64,000 nucleotides of DNA. Origin: Dichomitus squalens LYAD-421 SS1 (Eukaryota > Basidiomycota > Agaricomycetes > Polyporales > Polyporaceae). The notes below the pieces were generated by a model that did no database searches, was not told the DNA's origin, and was given only the letters and a program-made list of their open reading frames with translations. The stretch is taken from NCBI RefSeq assembly GCF_000275845.1, contig NW_006766884.1, positions 141,976 to 205,975 of the forward strand, written 5' to 3'. Below are positions 1 to 12,424 of this stretch, in pieces (positions within the stretch are counted from its first letter, which is position 1; every line of letters starts with the position of its first letter). A program made the translations under genes and the position numbers.

Positions 1-319
1 TCGGATTTCAGCAGAGGGGCACCCTTGTGCGAGTCCATCGTGGCTCTTATCGTGCCATGCTTGTACTCCCGACCGAGGAGGCTGACGAAAATTTTGTATT
101 CTGAATCCACGACAGTATGTAGAGGCTATGCGGTCGTGGGGTGTATCGTACGGAACGTACGGACAGCATGCAACTCATACCACCAAACAACACATCTATG
201 ACATTCGGCAGCTGGCAGTCCAGCCAGTCACTCGCTAATCATGTGATACATCAAGACCTGCTTTCAGAGCGTGCGAGGATCAACACGTACTGTTGGAGGG
301 TCCGACGAGGTTACAAAGT

Positions 320-770
320 AGTGTCTGTTCTCAGCGGCGGTGCTTGGAACCATCTTGAACCCTGGTGAGACTCTACATTGCAGTACTCACATTGCGTTTA
401 AAGCACCATCTGTGTCGAGCGATGGTAAGGGGCCCTGCGTAGTATCTGTTCTCAGCGGCGGAACCCAAAAACCTTCTTGAACCCTGGTGAGACCTCATCT
501 TGCAGTACTCACGTTGGTTTCCGAGTGCTAATCTAGATTCCAACTTGACAGCAAGTGCCCTGTGTAACGTCCGTCCTCAGCGGCGGAACCCAAAAACCTT
601 CTTGAACCCCTGGTGAGACCTCATCTTGCAGTACTCACATGGGTTGCGGAGTGATTCACACTTCAAGTCGATAGCAAAGGGCCTGTGTAATATCTGTTCT
701 CAGCGGCGGAACCCAAAAACCTTCTTGAACCCTGGTGAGACTCTATCTTGTAGTACTCACCCTCGAGTAC
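320..770. repeat. Four-copy ~122 bp tandem repeat with exon-like cores
   Basis: Four imperfect copies start near 325, 446, 571 and 694 (periods 121, 125 and 123 bp). Each has a conserved core, CTCAG, then a 30-32 bp segment beginning CGGCGG, then GGTGAGAC, followed by a conserved CAGTACTCAC block; the rest of each unit has diverged. Read on the plus strand, the core looks like a small exon between a splice acceptor and a donor (335-364, 456-486, 581-612, 704-734). Core lengths differ (30, 31, 32, 31), so they would not keep one frame. No protein was recognised. It may be the 3' part of a gene starting left of the window, or a non-coding satellite. Confidence 0.8.
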
Positions 771-1206
771 CCTCCGAAGGCCCGTGACGCTATCGCATGA
801 AGCGCGATCAGCGAACTCTACGGAGGCGAAGAGCGGATAACATGGGAAGGTCGTGAGTGACCATGTGGAATGACGATATAGAGGCAGTCAGCCAGAGGAC
901 CGAGCTTGGAGGAGGAATGTAAGTGTGCATGAGGGTGTGCATGAGGGAGGTGGTTTGGGAGAAACAGAGGCTCGCATTCTGCAAGAACTCTTATAGCCTC
1001 TTGTCAGGGTGGCTGGCAGACCGACCTCGCGGCTCAGATCGGTACGTCATGTTGAGTTGCCGGCTCTTCACCTCGGCAGGGGCTTACTCGCCGGCCATGT
1101 GAAGGCATGCTGGCTAACACGATCGTGCTTGTAGGAACCATACTCGCGATCGCCTCGTGAGCCGAGGAGCCGCCGATCGAGAGGCTGGTCTATTCACCTT
1201 CACAGA

Positions 1207-1248
1207 CACTGGTCATCTGCCAACCGCCACTGGTCATCTGCCAACCGC
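1207..1248. repeat. Perfect 2 x 21 bp direct repeat
   Basis: The 21 bp unit starting CACTGGTCATC occurs twice head to tail with no mismatch. It lies in the gap between the left-edge repeat array and the Rad57-like gene. The remainder of 771-1557 holds nothing I can recognise as coding. Confidence 0.75.
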
Positions 1249-1557
1249 ACTTCCCGTCGTTCACACACTCTGCTGCATAAAGGGATGGCGCAGTTCTGGA
1301 TGGCACAGGCGGCTCACAAGATAGTGACTGATGGTGGTCCTCTCAGACGTGTCTCCTTGTCAATTGAATGATGCGAGCGTGATAGCAGCGGAACAGAGAC
1401 GCACCGAGCAGTCATCGGGAGAGAGTCGAGCAGCAGCCGAACAGCAAGAGGCGCACTCATGAGCAAAGCATCCAGTCTAACATAACAGCAGAGCAAGTCA
1501 ACAGATGTTCTAACACGAGAGCGACCTTCGACAACGGGAAGAGGGATAGCTTGTGCC

Positions 1558-3144
1558 CTACTCATTCCAATAGTAATCCGAATCCGAGCTCGCGCCGTGG
1601 TCCTCGGCAGGGGGGCCTTCCTCCGCTTCAGCCTCTTTCTCAGCCTCCTGCCCCATCTGATCGAATAGATCGCCGTGGTCCTGCGTGAGCCGCCACAACG
1701 ATTCCTCCTCGTCCTCTTCCTCTACTGGTGGATCAGGAGCTTGCACAATCCCCGGTGTCGGCGCCGTCGTATGAGGTGGCGCAATCTGAGAGCTCCAGGG
1801 AGTACTGCTAGGTTGTGACGCTGCAGGAAGCGCATACAAGAAGGTGGATGGGGGCGGTTCCTCGGGAGTGAACGCAACGACGCCCTGCTCGAGGATAACA
1901 TAGTCGCATGACGCGACAGGAGCAGCCGACGAATAGATCACGCTGAGGTGTCGATATGCCAGCTGCTCTTCCCCAGCCGACTGGGATGGGCCCGCAAAGG
2001 GCTGCGACGAGTCGAGACGTCGTCGCTTCGCTGCCCGCCCGTTGGCAGAGTCGCGGAAGTTAGGATCGACCTCGTGGCGGGACCGCCTGCGGAGCGTACG
2101 CGTCATCATGATGCGCGCGTTCACCTGGCTCGGCCAGACGTGGCCCAGGATCGCCTCGTGCGTCTCCTCCCCGCGAAGACTGTGTCCGCGCGAGAACCAG
2201 CGCTCTTGGTCGGCGTAGCTCAGCTCTCGTGGCGATGGGTCCCGGCCGTCGAAGTGAGGGTTAGATGCGCGGGTGGCAGCAAGGAGCACGACGGCGAGCT
2301 GGTACTTGGAGGCGAGTCGATGCAGCAGAAGGGAGGTTTGTCGCAGGTCCCGAGCTCGCTGCTTCAGATCCTCGTACTCTGTGTGTCTACTTGAGTCGAA
2401 GAAGTCCGTGAAAGTGTCGATGAGGAGAAGCTTTGCGGGTTTGAGACCCGCAACGTCCATACGGGAGTCAGCAAAGGTGGGAAAGAGGTCAGTGAGGATG
2501 CGACAGAGCGCGCCGAAACTGAAGGCCTTGAGGGTGTAGACGTCCGACAGGCCGCAGGACTCCCCAGACAAGACGGGGTGCTGATCCATCATCTGTTGCA
2601 GTCGGTCTGTCTGGAGTGCCTCGCGAGTCGTGACGTAGCATGCTGAGCCTGAAACGCCGCCTCGCTCTGGAGGGAGTTGTACCGCTAAGGATAGCTGGAG
2701 TGCAAGCTGCGTCTTCCCTGCATTACTTCAAATTCATTGTCAGCGTCAGAAACATGGAGTGATACGCCTCCCTCACTTCTCCCCGCATATCTCCCAGAGC
2801 ATCCCTGTCTGGAAGCCACCGCCGAGGGTCTGATCCAAGTGTGCGTCTCCGGTGGTTATCTTCTCCTCTCCCAGATGCGCAACGTCCGAGAGATCCATGG
2901 GCTCCTCGTGAAGCTCATTGCAGACCAAGTCAATGAGAATGTCCATGTCTCTCAACGTCACCCTGCACTTCTTAGCCAGGTCTGACGGCGGCTTGAGCAG
3001 GAGGTCAGACACAGTCTGCACGCTACCTACAGCTCTCTTGCGTCAGCCAAGCGTGTTTAAGGGCTGTTGCCACGTACCTTTGGCGAGGGTTGTCTTCTGG
3101 GCCATGGTGAGGCTGGACAAGTCGGCGAGGTACCTGCTGTCCAT
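1558..3144 (-). CDS. Rad57/XRCC3-like RecA-family recombination protein
   Basis: Predicted RAD51 paralogue acting in homologous recombination repair. Three exons fit canonical splice sites: 3144-3078, 3026-2777 and 2725-1558. They sum to 495 codons including stop (494 aa), close to the ~460 aa of yeast Rad57. The N-terminal region ends in LDQTLGGGF, the usual lead-in to the Walker A loop. The loop itself (GE..AGKTQ) is split by intron 2 and is followed by LALQLSLAVQLP and a YVTT segment, as in Rad57/XRCC3. Walker B is KLLLIDTFTDFF. The C-terminus is long, low-complexity and very acidic, beyond the RecA core. The acceptor of exon 3 (GAAG) is weak but gives the only clean P-loop. Rad57 versus XRCC3 cannot be settled by eye. 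It is transcribed in the same direction as HID1. Confidence 0.85.
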
Positions 3145-3436
3145 GACTGACTATTTGAACGGTTGATATACGAGACTGATCCAGCAGAGATCCATGAGGG
3201 TCGGCCGCGACGCGTCCCAGGGAGGGATGGTGGCCGATCGAAAGCAAGACGCGATCGGTGTCACGGTCGATCGTGGATCGCGCCAGTCACTCACCTCCAC
3301 GTGATCGCGTCTCAGACCACTCCGCAAGAACCCTGCTTAGAGCTCATTGAACGACAAAGATTCATCGCATACATGTAAAGTCTACACAAGATCCACCCAT
3401 AGCTAGCTACAACACAATGTCAAAACCGAATCGCTG

Positions 3437-6400
3437 TCACTGGCGCCTGCCTAGCGACTGCGACGAGTCCGTGCGCCCAAGCAGACCTCCCATCACATTC
3501 GTCACGGTATCCGTGAGCTGCCGTTGCTGCGACTGCGCATGCTTGACGTAGAACAACCTCACGGCTGTCGAGTTCCAAATGCCGAGGGGTGTCATTCCGC
3601 GCACGTAGATCTCTCCCCAGATTAGCGACGTGAGCCAGACGATGGAGGCGTCCGACCACTACGAGCGTGTGTCAGCGAGCATTCAAGCACTACGCGACAA
3701 GCAGACTACCCACCATGAACTTCCTCGGTGAAAGCGGCACGTTCTTCGGGAGGACGTCATCCAGGTTCGCGCTCCTCAGCATATCGATGATGGCGCTGTT
3801 AGCACTCGCCCCGCTCGCGGCCTGCTGCTTCTGCACCTTTGGCAGCAGCTCAGAAATAACGAGCAAGACAGTATCCAACGGCAGGCTAAGCATGCACCCA
3901 TCAGCCCATGTCCTTTTCGCCGCCTAGAGCCGAAACTCACCCTTGATGCCACGACGAGACCCACTCCTGCGTCGGTACGAATCCGTTCCTCCCGACGCCA
4001 GCAGCAGCGAGGCGCTCCAAGCTCCCCGTCATGTCCCCCGACAACGACCGGCCCGCCGCCCGCATCTTGCCCCTCGCCTTCTCCGACATCCCCGCCGCGT
4101 TCTGGCCCCCACCGGGAGGCGTGCTGATCCCCGGCGTCTCCAACGCCGTGGGCGACATCAGCGGCCGCGTCGACGCCTGCTGCTCCTCTTCGCGCGCGGG
4201 CCCCTCCGGCAGCGTGTCCGTCGACTCTGTCCGCCGCGGGAGGTCGAGCGACATCTCCCTGCTGAGCAGGCGCGCCTTCTCCGCCGCGGGGTCGCCCTCC
4301 TCTTCGTCCCGGGGCGCGCGGCTCTTGCCCTTGTCGGCGCCGCCGGTGGCCTGCTGACGTGCGCGCTCCTCCTTGGCTTGCTGCACGCGCCGGATCTCGC
4401 GGAGGCCACGGGCGAGGGTGAACACGCCGAGGTCCTCGAACTGTTTGTGGGCGCGGACGATGCCGTAGACGAGGTTCGGGTTCTCGGAGAGGTTGTGCAG
4501 GAGGACGCCGTTGAAGGCTTCGAGCATGAAGAAGAGCAGACGGGGATGGCCCTCGTCGGACAGGAGGAAGGAGGGGTTCGAGAAGGCGGTGAAGAGTTGG
4601 AGGAGGCGGGCAGAGGAGGTCACGCTGAGGTTCCTGAAGTAGGGGGCGGAGTTTGAGAGGGCGATGATGAGGGCAGGGTACAGCGAAGTGAGGCTGCCGG
4701 ATGTCGTGGCCACCATAGAATATATTGACTGAGATAGTGATCAGCAAAAGTGGAAGCACAGTGCGGAGTGCCCAAACACACACATGGATCATGAAGTCTC
4801 CCGCGGTGCCCATCGTCGAGTACTTCTGAGGTATCTGGCCCCGGACAGGTGAGCTCAGCTTCTGCCCAAATGCTCGCTCTGCAGACAGACTCTGGATCAA
4901 GTACGAGAGCACGCGGCACATGCCATGTTGCTCTAGTAAAGCGTGTGTCAGCTAGATCGTCCATATTCTCGTAACAAGCCACTGACCAGGTTTGTCCTTG
5001 ATCTCGAGGCCGTAGCATAGAAGATAAGCGAGGATGTCCATTGCTCTGTCGGAGTCGAGAAGATATGTACAGAATTTCTGTGACCGTATTCAGAAGATGC
5101 CACTGAGAATTTGAAGCGAGAGGAACTCATTACCTTGTTCAGCTCGATCATCTTCCACAGGAAGATCACTAGGGTGATATGAGGAAGACGCGATGCGCAA
5201 TACAACGACACCACTCACCTGCCTCAACCATGTATGGCACAGACTTCTTGGACCCGGGAAGGAGGTTGCCAATGGACGACATTTGGTCCTCGAAGGTCAG
5301 CAAGATGCCGTGGAGAATGAAGGCGAAATCGTTTGGCCGATGCTACTTTACGTGTCAATGTGTATGCTGGGACGAGTGTTCTCATTCAGCCTCACCAGCT
5401 TGGCAATGAAATACCTGAATGCGTTCGTCTTTGCCGTGGGCCCAGAGGTCTGGCCATCTGCAGTAACATCGCGTGCAGTGCCGCTCTGGAAGTCCAACAA
5501 CACACAGAGAACCTGGAAACATGTCGAGACGAGGGCTGTCCGTGGGTCTTCGCCCTTGAGCAACAGGTGGTTGTACGGCAACCTCCCGGCCACCGTCCCC
5601 ATTACGTTTGCGCTGCCCGGATGTGTCGCGTTCATGGCAGTGTTCATGAGCGAGCATAGTACAGTCAGCACGTCACGCCGCGGAAGGTTTTGAACGAAGT
5701 GTAGAGTGTATACGGATGGGGAGGTGAAGAGACCTGATGGCGGAGTGTAAATTTGTCGAGAGAGTAGGACAAGGAGTAGCCTCAGAACCTCGGTCTTGTT
5801 GTGCTCGTACTGTTGGCTCTGCCCGGGGTCTATTGTGGAACCGACGCCCTTCTCCCTGGCAGATGCGCGTCCTAACGTGAGCAAAGGTGGCCACGAATGT
5901 CAACAAAGCTTCCTGCGCACGCACCAGATGACATAGTTTATCTTGTAGTGGTCTTTCTGGATCTTCGTCGGCAGCGTGAAGCCACAGCAGAACATCAAGT
6001 CGATGAGACAGCTGAACAGCCGCTCCGCAACAGAGGGCAACGTCTCCTTCGGCCCCGCCTGCGCCTGGTGCGATGTCGCCCGCTGCGGCGTCTTCGGTGC
6101 GCGCGAGCCCCCGCCCTCGCCGTCTTCATCTTCGTCGTCCTCGTCATCGTCCTCGATGACGAACTGTGCCTGCGCGCTCGCCGCCTCGACCACCGGCCCA
6201 CCCGCTCCGCTCACGCTCTCCGGCATCTCCTCGCGCTTCCACAGCACCTCCTGCTCGAACCTGCTCAGGTCGCTCTCGATCTCGAACACGACTGGCAGCA
6301 CGCGCTGCAGCACGCGAATGCAATTGAGGACCTCCTTCGTCGCATTACGCTCTGCGCCCGCGCCAGTGCTTGTACGGTAGAACGATGTTGCGAGGGACGA

Positions 6401-6959
6401 GACGGACGAAGTTGTGGGCGCGGGGAACGTATGGTCAGAGACGAGGTTGAAGAGACGGGCGGTGATGACACGAATGAGGGTCGCGACGTTTTCGGGTGCT
6501 TCTTTCAGTGCGCGGCGGACTGCGCGAGGGTAAACATGCAGGACGGGGCGGGCGGAAGTCGAGGGTGAGGACGTCCCTTGGGTGGAAGTATACTTTCCGG
6601 ACAGACGCACCATCGTTACGTGTTATGAGAGTGAAGACGTCCGACGCAGAGTCGAATAGGACGACGTACTGCCAGAACGGGCTGAGCTCAAACAGTCGAT
6701 ATGAGAGTGACCGCGGGGTACTTACTTGGTCCCAGTACAGATCCTTCTCTGGTATATTCTGTGAACGCCGCAAAGAACCGCATCACTTCCCGATCACGGT
6801 TTGAGCTACTCTCCGTAGGCTGAGACTTACGCGTGTCGTAGCAAGCTTGGCAATGCCTCCCGGCTGGCTACGGAAAGCGAGTTTAGGCTGGTCGCCCAAT
6901 AGGTTGAATGGGTCCGGGATCTTTTGAGGTAACTTCGAGAGCATCTTCAGGCCATCCAT
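3437..6959 (-). CDS. HID1: HID1 family Golgi/trans-Golgi protein (Ftp105-like)
   Basis: Homologue of high-temperature-induced dauer formation protein 1 (Ftp105 in fission yeast), a peripheral Golgi protein used in trans-Golgi and dense-core-vesicle trafficking. Twelve exons join in frame: 6959-6831, NIPEKDLYWDQ near 6750, YVVLFDSASDVF near 6650, 6519-5925, 5855-5396, 5342-5219, 5168-5134, 5077-4987, 4932-4784, 4728-3941, 3885-3714, 3658-3437. They total 952 codons. Family hallmarks include APENVATLIRV near the start, NKTEVLRLLL, LPYNHLLL, the FRNLSVTSSARLLQLF stretch, LSENPNLVYGI, and LPLDTVLLVISELLPKVQ near the C-terminus. An Asp/Glu-rich low-complexity insert lies in exon 4, and another charged insert follows the conserved GLREIRRVQ segment in exon 10. 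The start could instead be the internal Met at codon 6, because family N-termini are usually short. Confidence 0.92.
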
Positions 6960-7397
6960 TCGTATACAAAAAACTGAAGGAAAGAAAAGCAAGCCCTACA
7001 GAGAGAAGGGGAGAAGAGGAGGGTGGGCGATACCCGGGAGCTATGAGTGCTGGGACGGTGTACTTACGCGCGCCTGGGGCAACAGGCTGCGCATGGGTGA
7101 ATGCAATCTCAGATCCTTCTGAGGCACATGATCACCAAAGTATAGATGCCACTCTGAGCTCTACGATAGAGAAGTCTGACAAGGAGGTGGTACCTATCTC
7201 TGGCTTTTGCTTGGCTCCTGAAACAGTTCGGGAAGGCTAGGTTGCAAATCGAAAGATGGTACAATTTGACGAGGACTACCACTCAGCACATGCTATCCTA
7301 CAACAGGTATTTGCTTAGCTCTGCTAGGCAACCGATCACAATCCCAAGAACCCGTCCTAAGTTTGCGCCATGTAGCAGGAAAGGTCGTATGAAGCTT

Positions 7398-9404
7398 TTA
7401 GCACTGCTTAGCGTACGTGCCGCTGGACTTGCTTCCAGAGCCTTTGTCCAGCCCACCATGATGATGTTCGGCGGTCGTGACACCACTGGACATCTTACTA
7501 AGCGCATGGGTGGGGGTATCCGACTTCACGAGACCTTCGACAATCTCAATCTGCGAAGGACTCATCAGCTTTTCACATAGTGCCCATAGTAAGAATCGGC
7601 GTACGATGTCTGCAACAAGTCGGTCGATCATAACAGCGCTCAAGTTCTCGCGGACGACAACGCGGAGGATCTCCACGCTCTCCAAATCGGGTGCCAGCTC
7701 GTAGTTGGGTACGATCCAGCCCTTCGCACGAAGAAGGACCTGGACCCACTTCTGTTGGATGTCGGGGTTCTGCTGGCGGAATTCGTCTGTAAACCTGAAC
7801 GATACCACGGGCAAGCCAGGAGAGTAGTTCTACGGAGGAGCCGCATCATTGACGTCAGCGGAGCAAGCAACAATCGTATTAGCTCATGACGTACCTCGAC
7901 ATTCGCCTCGTTTATGCCAACGGTCTTTTGGGCAGCTGATGCGAGAGCACCTACAGTCTGAGGCCGGTGGATGTCACTCAGAACGTAGAACAGACCACTC
8001 TTCTCGAGAGCGCGGCTAAGGAGCCTTGCGTTCGCCAAATCTTGGAGCGCGACATTTCGGTACCCTTCGAAGCCCAAGTGCACGAAATTGAAGTACTGCG
8101 CGATGATGGGGTGTGCAGGGCGCGAGAAGTTGAGGGAGAACGAATATTCAACGGAGCCAAGGTAGTGCAGCTCGAAGATGAGGTCCTTGGGAAGGAATTG
8201 CTTCGACCGCCAAACGACCCAGCCCACGCCGACGTAGGAGAGACCGAACTTGTGGCCAGACGTGTTGATGGAGACAACACGCGGGATCTTGAAATCCCAC
8301 TCGAGCTTGGGAGTAGCGAAGGGGGCGATGAAACCGCCAGAAGCCGCATCGACATGAATGGGCACAGAGTTGCCGGTACGGGCCTCGTACTCGTCAAGCA
8401 GGTCCGCCATCTCCTTCACAGGCTCGTAATGGCCGGTGTATGTGCCTGCGCAGCGTGTCAGAAATGACATCAGATTTCTGGAGAAATCAAAACACGTACT
8501 TCCGAGGATGACGTAGACGCCAATCGTGTTCTCGTCCACATACTGCATAGCCCTCTTGGGATCAAGCCGGTAGTGGCTCTCCTCGGAGATAGGGACAAGG
8601 CGCATCTCGACGTCGAAGTAGCGCGCGAATTTCTCGAGCGCGACCTGAGCGTTGGCACCCATGACGATGTTCGGACCGGGCTCATGTATAGACTTGCCAG
8701 CGGCCTTGCGCTTCTCTTGCCAGAGGCGCTTCATGGCCAGACCTCCGAGCTGTATAGCCTCAGAGGAACCGGTGGTCGCCGTGCCAATAGCCTGCTGGGT
8801 AGACGGCGCATGCCACAGGTCGGCAAGTATAGAAACACAGCGCGTGTGGATAACCTCTGATGCAACGATTGGATTCAGGAGAGATAAACTATGAGGCGGA
8901 TGGACGCACGTGTCATGGGGTACTCATCCTGATCGATGAGATTTTTGGAGATGTTTTCCATCATGAGCTGGTCTGCTTGCTTGGGCATCCATGTGTGGAC
9001 AAAGGACGCAAGGTTGAGGGCCGGGTTGCCGTCGAGGGTCAGCTCGTCGTGGAGTAGTTGGTACGTTGCCTCTGCATCGGTGCCCTGCACATTATGGTTC
9101 TCAGGACTGCGCAGATGCATCTTGAGTTTGAGAAGCACCAACCTTGGATGGGAGCCTATACTTGGGAATGGGCTCGGTGCCATAGCGAGCGCCGTAACCG
9201 TGAACAGCATGGTGGTCGGTCGAGCTATGAGCGCCAGGCGCCTTGTGGTCCTACGCGAAAACTGAGCCAGGATTCGTGAGGCGAACGCAAGTGTCGCGTA
9301 CCTTGGACGCCTGGATGAGGCGGTCGGCGTTGAGGTGCTATACGCGAGGTCAGCTTCATGATATATTGGTGGACGAAGGTGACCCGTACCTTAGAGAGGG
9401 CCAT
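7398..9404 (-). CDS. Glutamate decarboxylase (PLP-dependent)
   Basis: Decarboxylates L-glutamate to GABA, the entry to the GABA shunt; cytosolic. Exon 1 is only MALSK (9404-9390), exon 2 is 9337-9302, and later exons carry [27 protein letters not shown], the [11 protein letters not shown] cofactor loop, HVDAASGGF, and [10 protein letters not shown], where the Lys forms the Schiff base with pyridoxal phosphate. The C-terminal exon (7398-7814) carries [10 protein letters not shown] and ends in a His/Ser-rich tail. All group II decarboxylase motifs expected are present and the ends are clear, so the gene looks intact. It follows HID1 and the Rad57-like gene in the same direction with ordinary spacers. 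Confidence 0.93.
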
Positions 9405-12400
9405 GATGACAATGGAGAGGGAGACGATGTAGAGGGTGTCTTAGGTTGAACGACCTCTTATATGCGGTCACTGTATGCGGTGTACGGGAGACCAAAAATA
9501 AATGGCAAAGTCTGAGTTTAGGTGGTGGCGACAAAGGAGTGACATCATCGAGCCTTGCCCAAGTTTACCCACCTGCAGTTGCAAAGCCCCTTGCCGTCAT
9601 CTCCATCCACCTCAGGGCCGTCCCACACTTTAATGACCGTCCTAGCACCACATCTCCTTGCCCTAAGCCCCCAACGTGCCCTCATTACTTGACGGGCCCG
9701 CCATCCAGACCATCAGGAGACCCCATGCTCATCTTGCAACCCCCAAGGCTGCGGTGTAGCGTGAGAAGCACCGAAGTTCCAAGCAGAGCTCTGATAGAAT
9801 TCGCAAGAATCGCCCTGGCCAGGCCTGTAGCGTGCTGAGAGCAGGAAGGGAAGCAGGCACCGACAGCGTGATGCCTCCCGATTTCACAGGCGCGCGTCCC
9901 GGTCCGAAGAACACGGCGTTGTACCCCTAACGGGACCAGCTCTGCCGAGTCCATCTATAAGTACATATATATATGTAGGAGCTGGAACTTCTTCGACTCG
10001 AATCACACATCCTAGCTATGCAGCCTTGAAATGCAACGATCTAACAGTATGAAGACCATGTAATCTGCTGCTGAACTCGTGTAACTAACATCGGATAGAT
10101 GACAAGCAGAGTAGTACATAACCCAGACGATCGATCCGGCCAAGGCCTTGTACAACTTCAGCAATGTGGTACGCTTATCTCCTCAATTCGAATGTGCGAC
10201 ACGTGCCTCAGAGCGATAGCTACTTATTGGCCCATCCCGGGAGAGTTGACTTGATGGGTACACGAGACCTTTCAATAATACCTCACGACACGGCGCTCAG
10301 TGCTGACATTGTCTACTCCCATGAAGAGACTTTCCACAGCGAACAACTATTCGGCCACGTCAGCTTATCTGGTCCAAAATCCGCAGTCACGACGGCTGCA
10401 CCGCCAGGAGCTCCATCGTCTACGTACGAAATCCATCAATGACACGTTACAGCGCCTTGCATAAGTCCGTGAACGCGCGGATTTTTTCTCTCCGGCGTCT
10501 AAACCACCCGACCTGCCTAAACAGGCCATATCACGGTCACAGGGACTACTCCATGACAGCGCATCACGGCCCCGTTGGTTGACCACACGCGTACCCAGGT
10601 AAATCCACAATGTTTTGAAGTATGGATATGCGTGCGGTACTTCCATGTCTGTATTTGAGTGCCCATTGGCCCCCAGGGGATCCTGTACCCTGATCTAAAC
10701 AGGAGGTACCATAGTAAAGGTGCAGTCACATATACATGATCATGCTCTCACTACGGGCACCGCCTCAAATCGTTCTTTGTCAAAGGGCTGTAGAACCTCT
10801 GAGCAAGTACAACTTTCCCATTGCCGACCCTTCAGCGTCCTTTGGCACGCGTCGGCAAAGGGACAAGTTACGACTGTCCCGAAAACAAACCTCCGTTTCA
10901 CGCGAAGGGATCCCGAGCGCTGCCCGTCGTGTCTGGGCCTGTGACCATGATGTGGCCTGTTTAGGCAGGTCGGGTAGGGTAGACGCCGGAGAGAAAAAAT
11001 CCCGCGCGTTCACGGACTTATGCAAGGCGCTGTAATATACACTCTGGAAACCTATCCACCTGAGGTAGTGCCGCGCACAATGCTCCTGTTCCCACCCCGC
11101 TCATTCTGTCACGTAGCGTCGAGTCCCTCGGGCTCTCGAGTCTGGAGTACCTATGGAGCAAGCCTTTTCGGGAACAATCACATTTCCCCAATACTTACTC
11201 CCGGTTCCTTTCAAGGCTCGCGATCCGTACGGCGAGCTGAAGCCTTCAACACGCATAATGAATAACGATCAAATTGGTAGCCTAAGCCGTAGGAGCGCGG
11301 TGCTCGATCTGAATGGCAGGGTGTCAGTAGGGTCGTGACGAACCGTTGCATACCGGTGTATATCTGTCTTCAGGTGAGACCGCGCGCATGCGTTGTCCAG
11401 GCTTTGATGGCGCGCCATCACTCATAGCGCGCATATGCACTCTTTCAGCAACGCGCAAGGCGTCAAGTAGACTGCCCTTGTCTGGTGGCAACTTCTTAAG
11501 CGACACAAGACTCTCCGATCATGCCAGAGTTCGGGGTCGCCAGCTGGCTCCAGAGGCTTGCCAAACTGGCCATCGGAGGGTCCGCCGATACGGGTCAATT
11601 GCCGTACGCGTCAAGTCCGACATCTCATTCGCAAGCCACTTGAAAACGGCCTGTTGAGGAGGACGTATGGTAGGCTGATGTTTCAGATGGTCGGCCACGT
11701 ATACGGTATACCCGGGGTCCGAAAGTGTCTTTCCATATCAGGCATGCAAGCTACTCAACGCTTCCCTCTCAGTCGCGACTACTCTCGGTGTGAGCGGACG
11801 AATCTGACGTTCTCTACCTAAAGTTGTCCACTATATTGGCAGAAACGAGCATGGATTTCCCGACATGAATGTCGAATGGCAGCGCCATCTGCTGCGCGAG
11901 GATTCGACCCGGGGACGGTGAGTGTTTAGCGCTTATGGTGGCACTTCCAATCGCAAGATCTCAATCGACCCTACAGGGCCATGACTCCGACAGCACGAAC
12001 CTTCCAGCCTGCCGCTCGGAGTGTGTTGATGGACGTCGTCTTCCGAGCCAGATGACCTCAAGACGATCATCATCCGACAAGGCCTTGGACTTATGAGCCT
12101 GATACTCACCAGGCCTTTTTTACTGGCGTCTCTTTGACGACATTGTCTGGGGTTACGCCACCTTTGATTGCGCAGGATATTCTTGAACTTCTCTGAGTGT
12201 CCTTTTGCCTGGTTTGTCATGAATCGTAGATGGAGTAACTGTGCCCCTTCACGGCCATGTCCGCTTGGCTGCCTATGCTAGGCCGGTCCCTCCGATGGTT
12301 CAAGATCTCCACACGCAGGTAGAGCTCAGATATAAGCCTTATCAATCTGCGAGACACTCGCTTGCATTCCTGCCCTGGGTCGACTCCTTCCTGTCCGTCT

Positions 12401-12424
12401 GGTTTTCCCTGTTGTCGAAGTACC
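9405..12424. other. Non-coding interval with one MITE
   Basis: Open frames here are short, lack family resemblance and do not join through plausible splice sites. The one recognisable structure is the inverted-repeat element at 10450-11032. The interval separates the minus-strand GAD gene from the plus-strand DUF6534 gene, so it also carries both promoters. Confidence 0.6.
10450..11032. mobile_element. MITE with ~95 bp terminal inverted repeats and TA duplication
   Basis: The left arm (10450-10544) and right arm (10938-11032) are inverted copies differing at only a handful of positions over about 95 bp. The ends read CAGCGCCTTGCATAAG. TA dinucleotides flank both ends (10448-10449 and 11033-11034), as expected for Tc1/mariner/pogo-type integration. 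The ~390 bp interior has no transposase-like frame, so the element is non-autonomous and needs a transposase in trans. The near-identity of the arms suggests it is fairly young. Superfamily assignment rests only on the TA duplication. Confidence 0.8.

Noticed and set aside
320..770. CRISPR array
   Set aside because: The genome is eukaryotic, the units are ~122 bp with conserved cores and diverged flanks, and there are no short palindromic repeats.
1948..2539. Plus-strand open frames over the Rad57-like gene
   Set aside because: They are antisense shadows of a GC-rich exon; the minus strand has clear RecA-family motifs.
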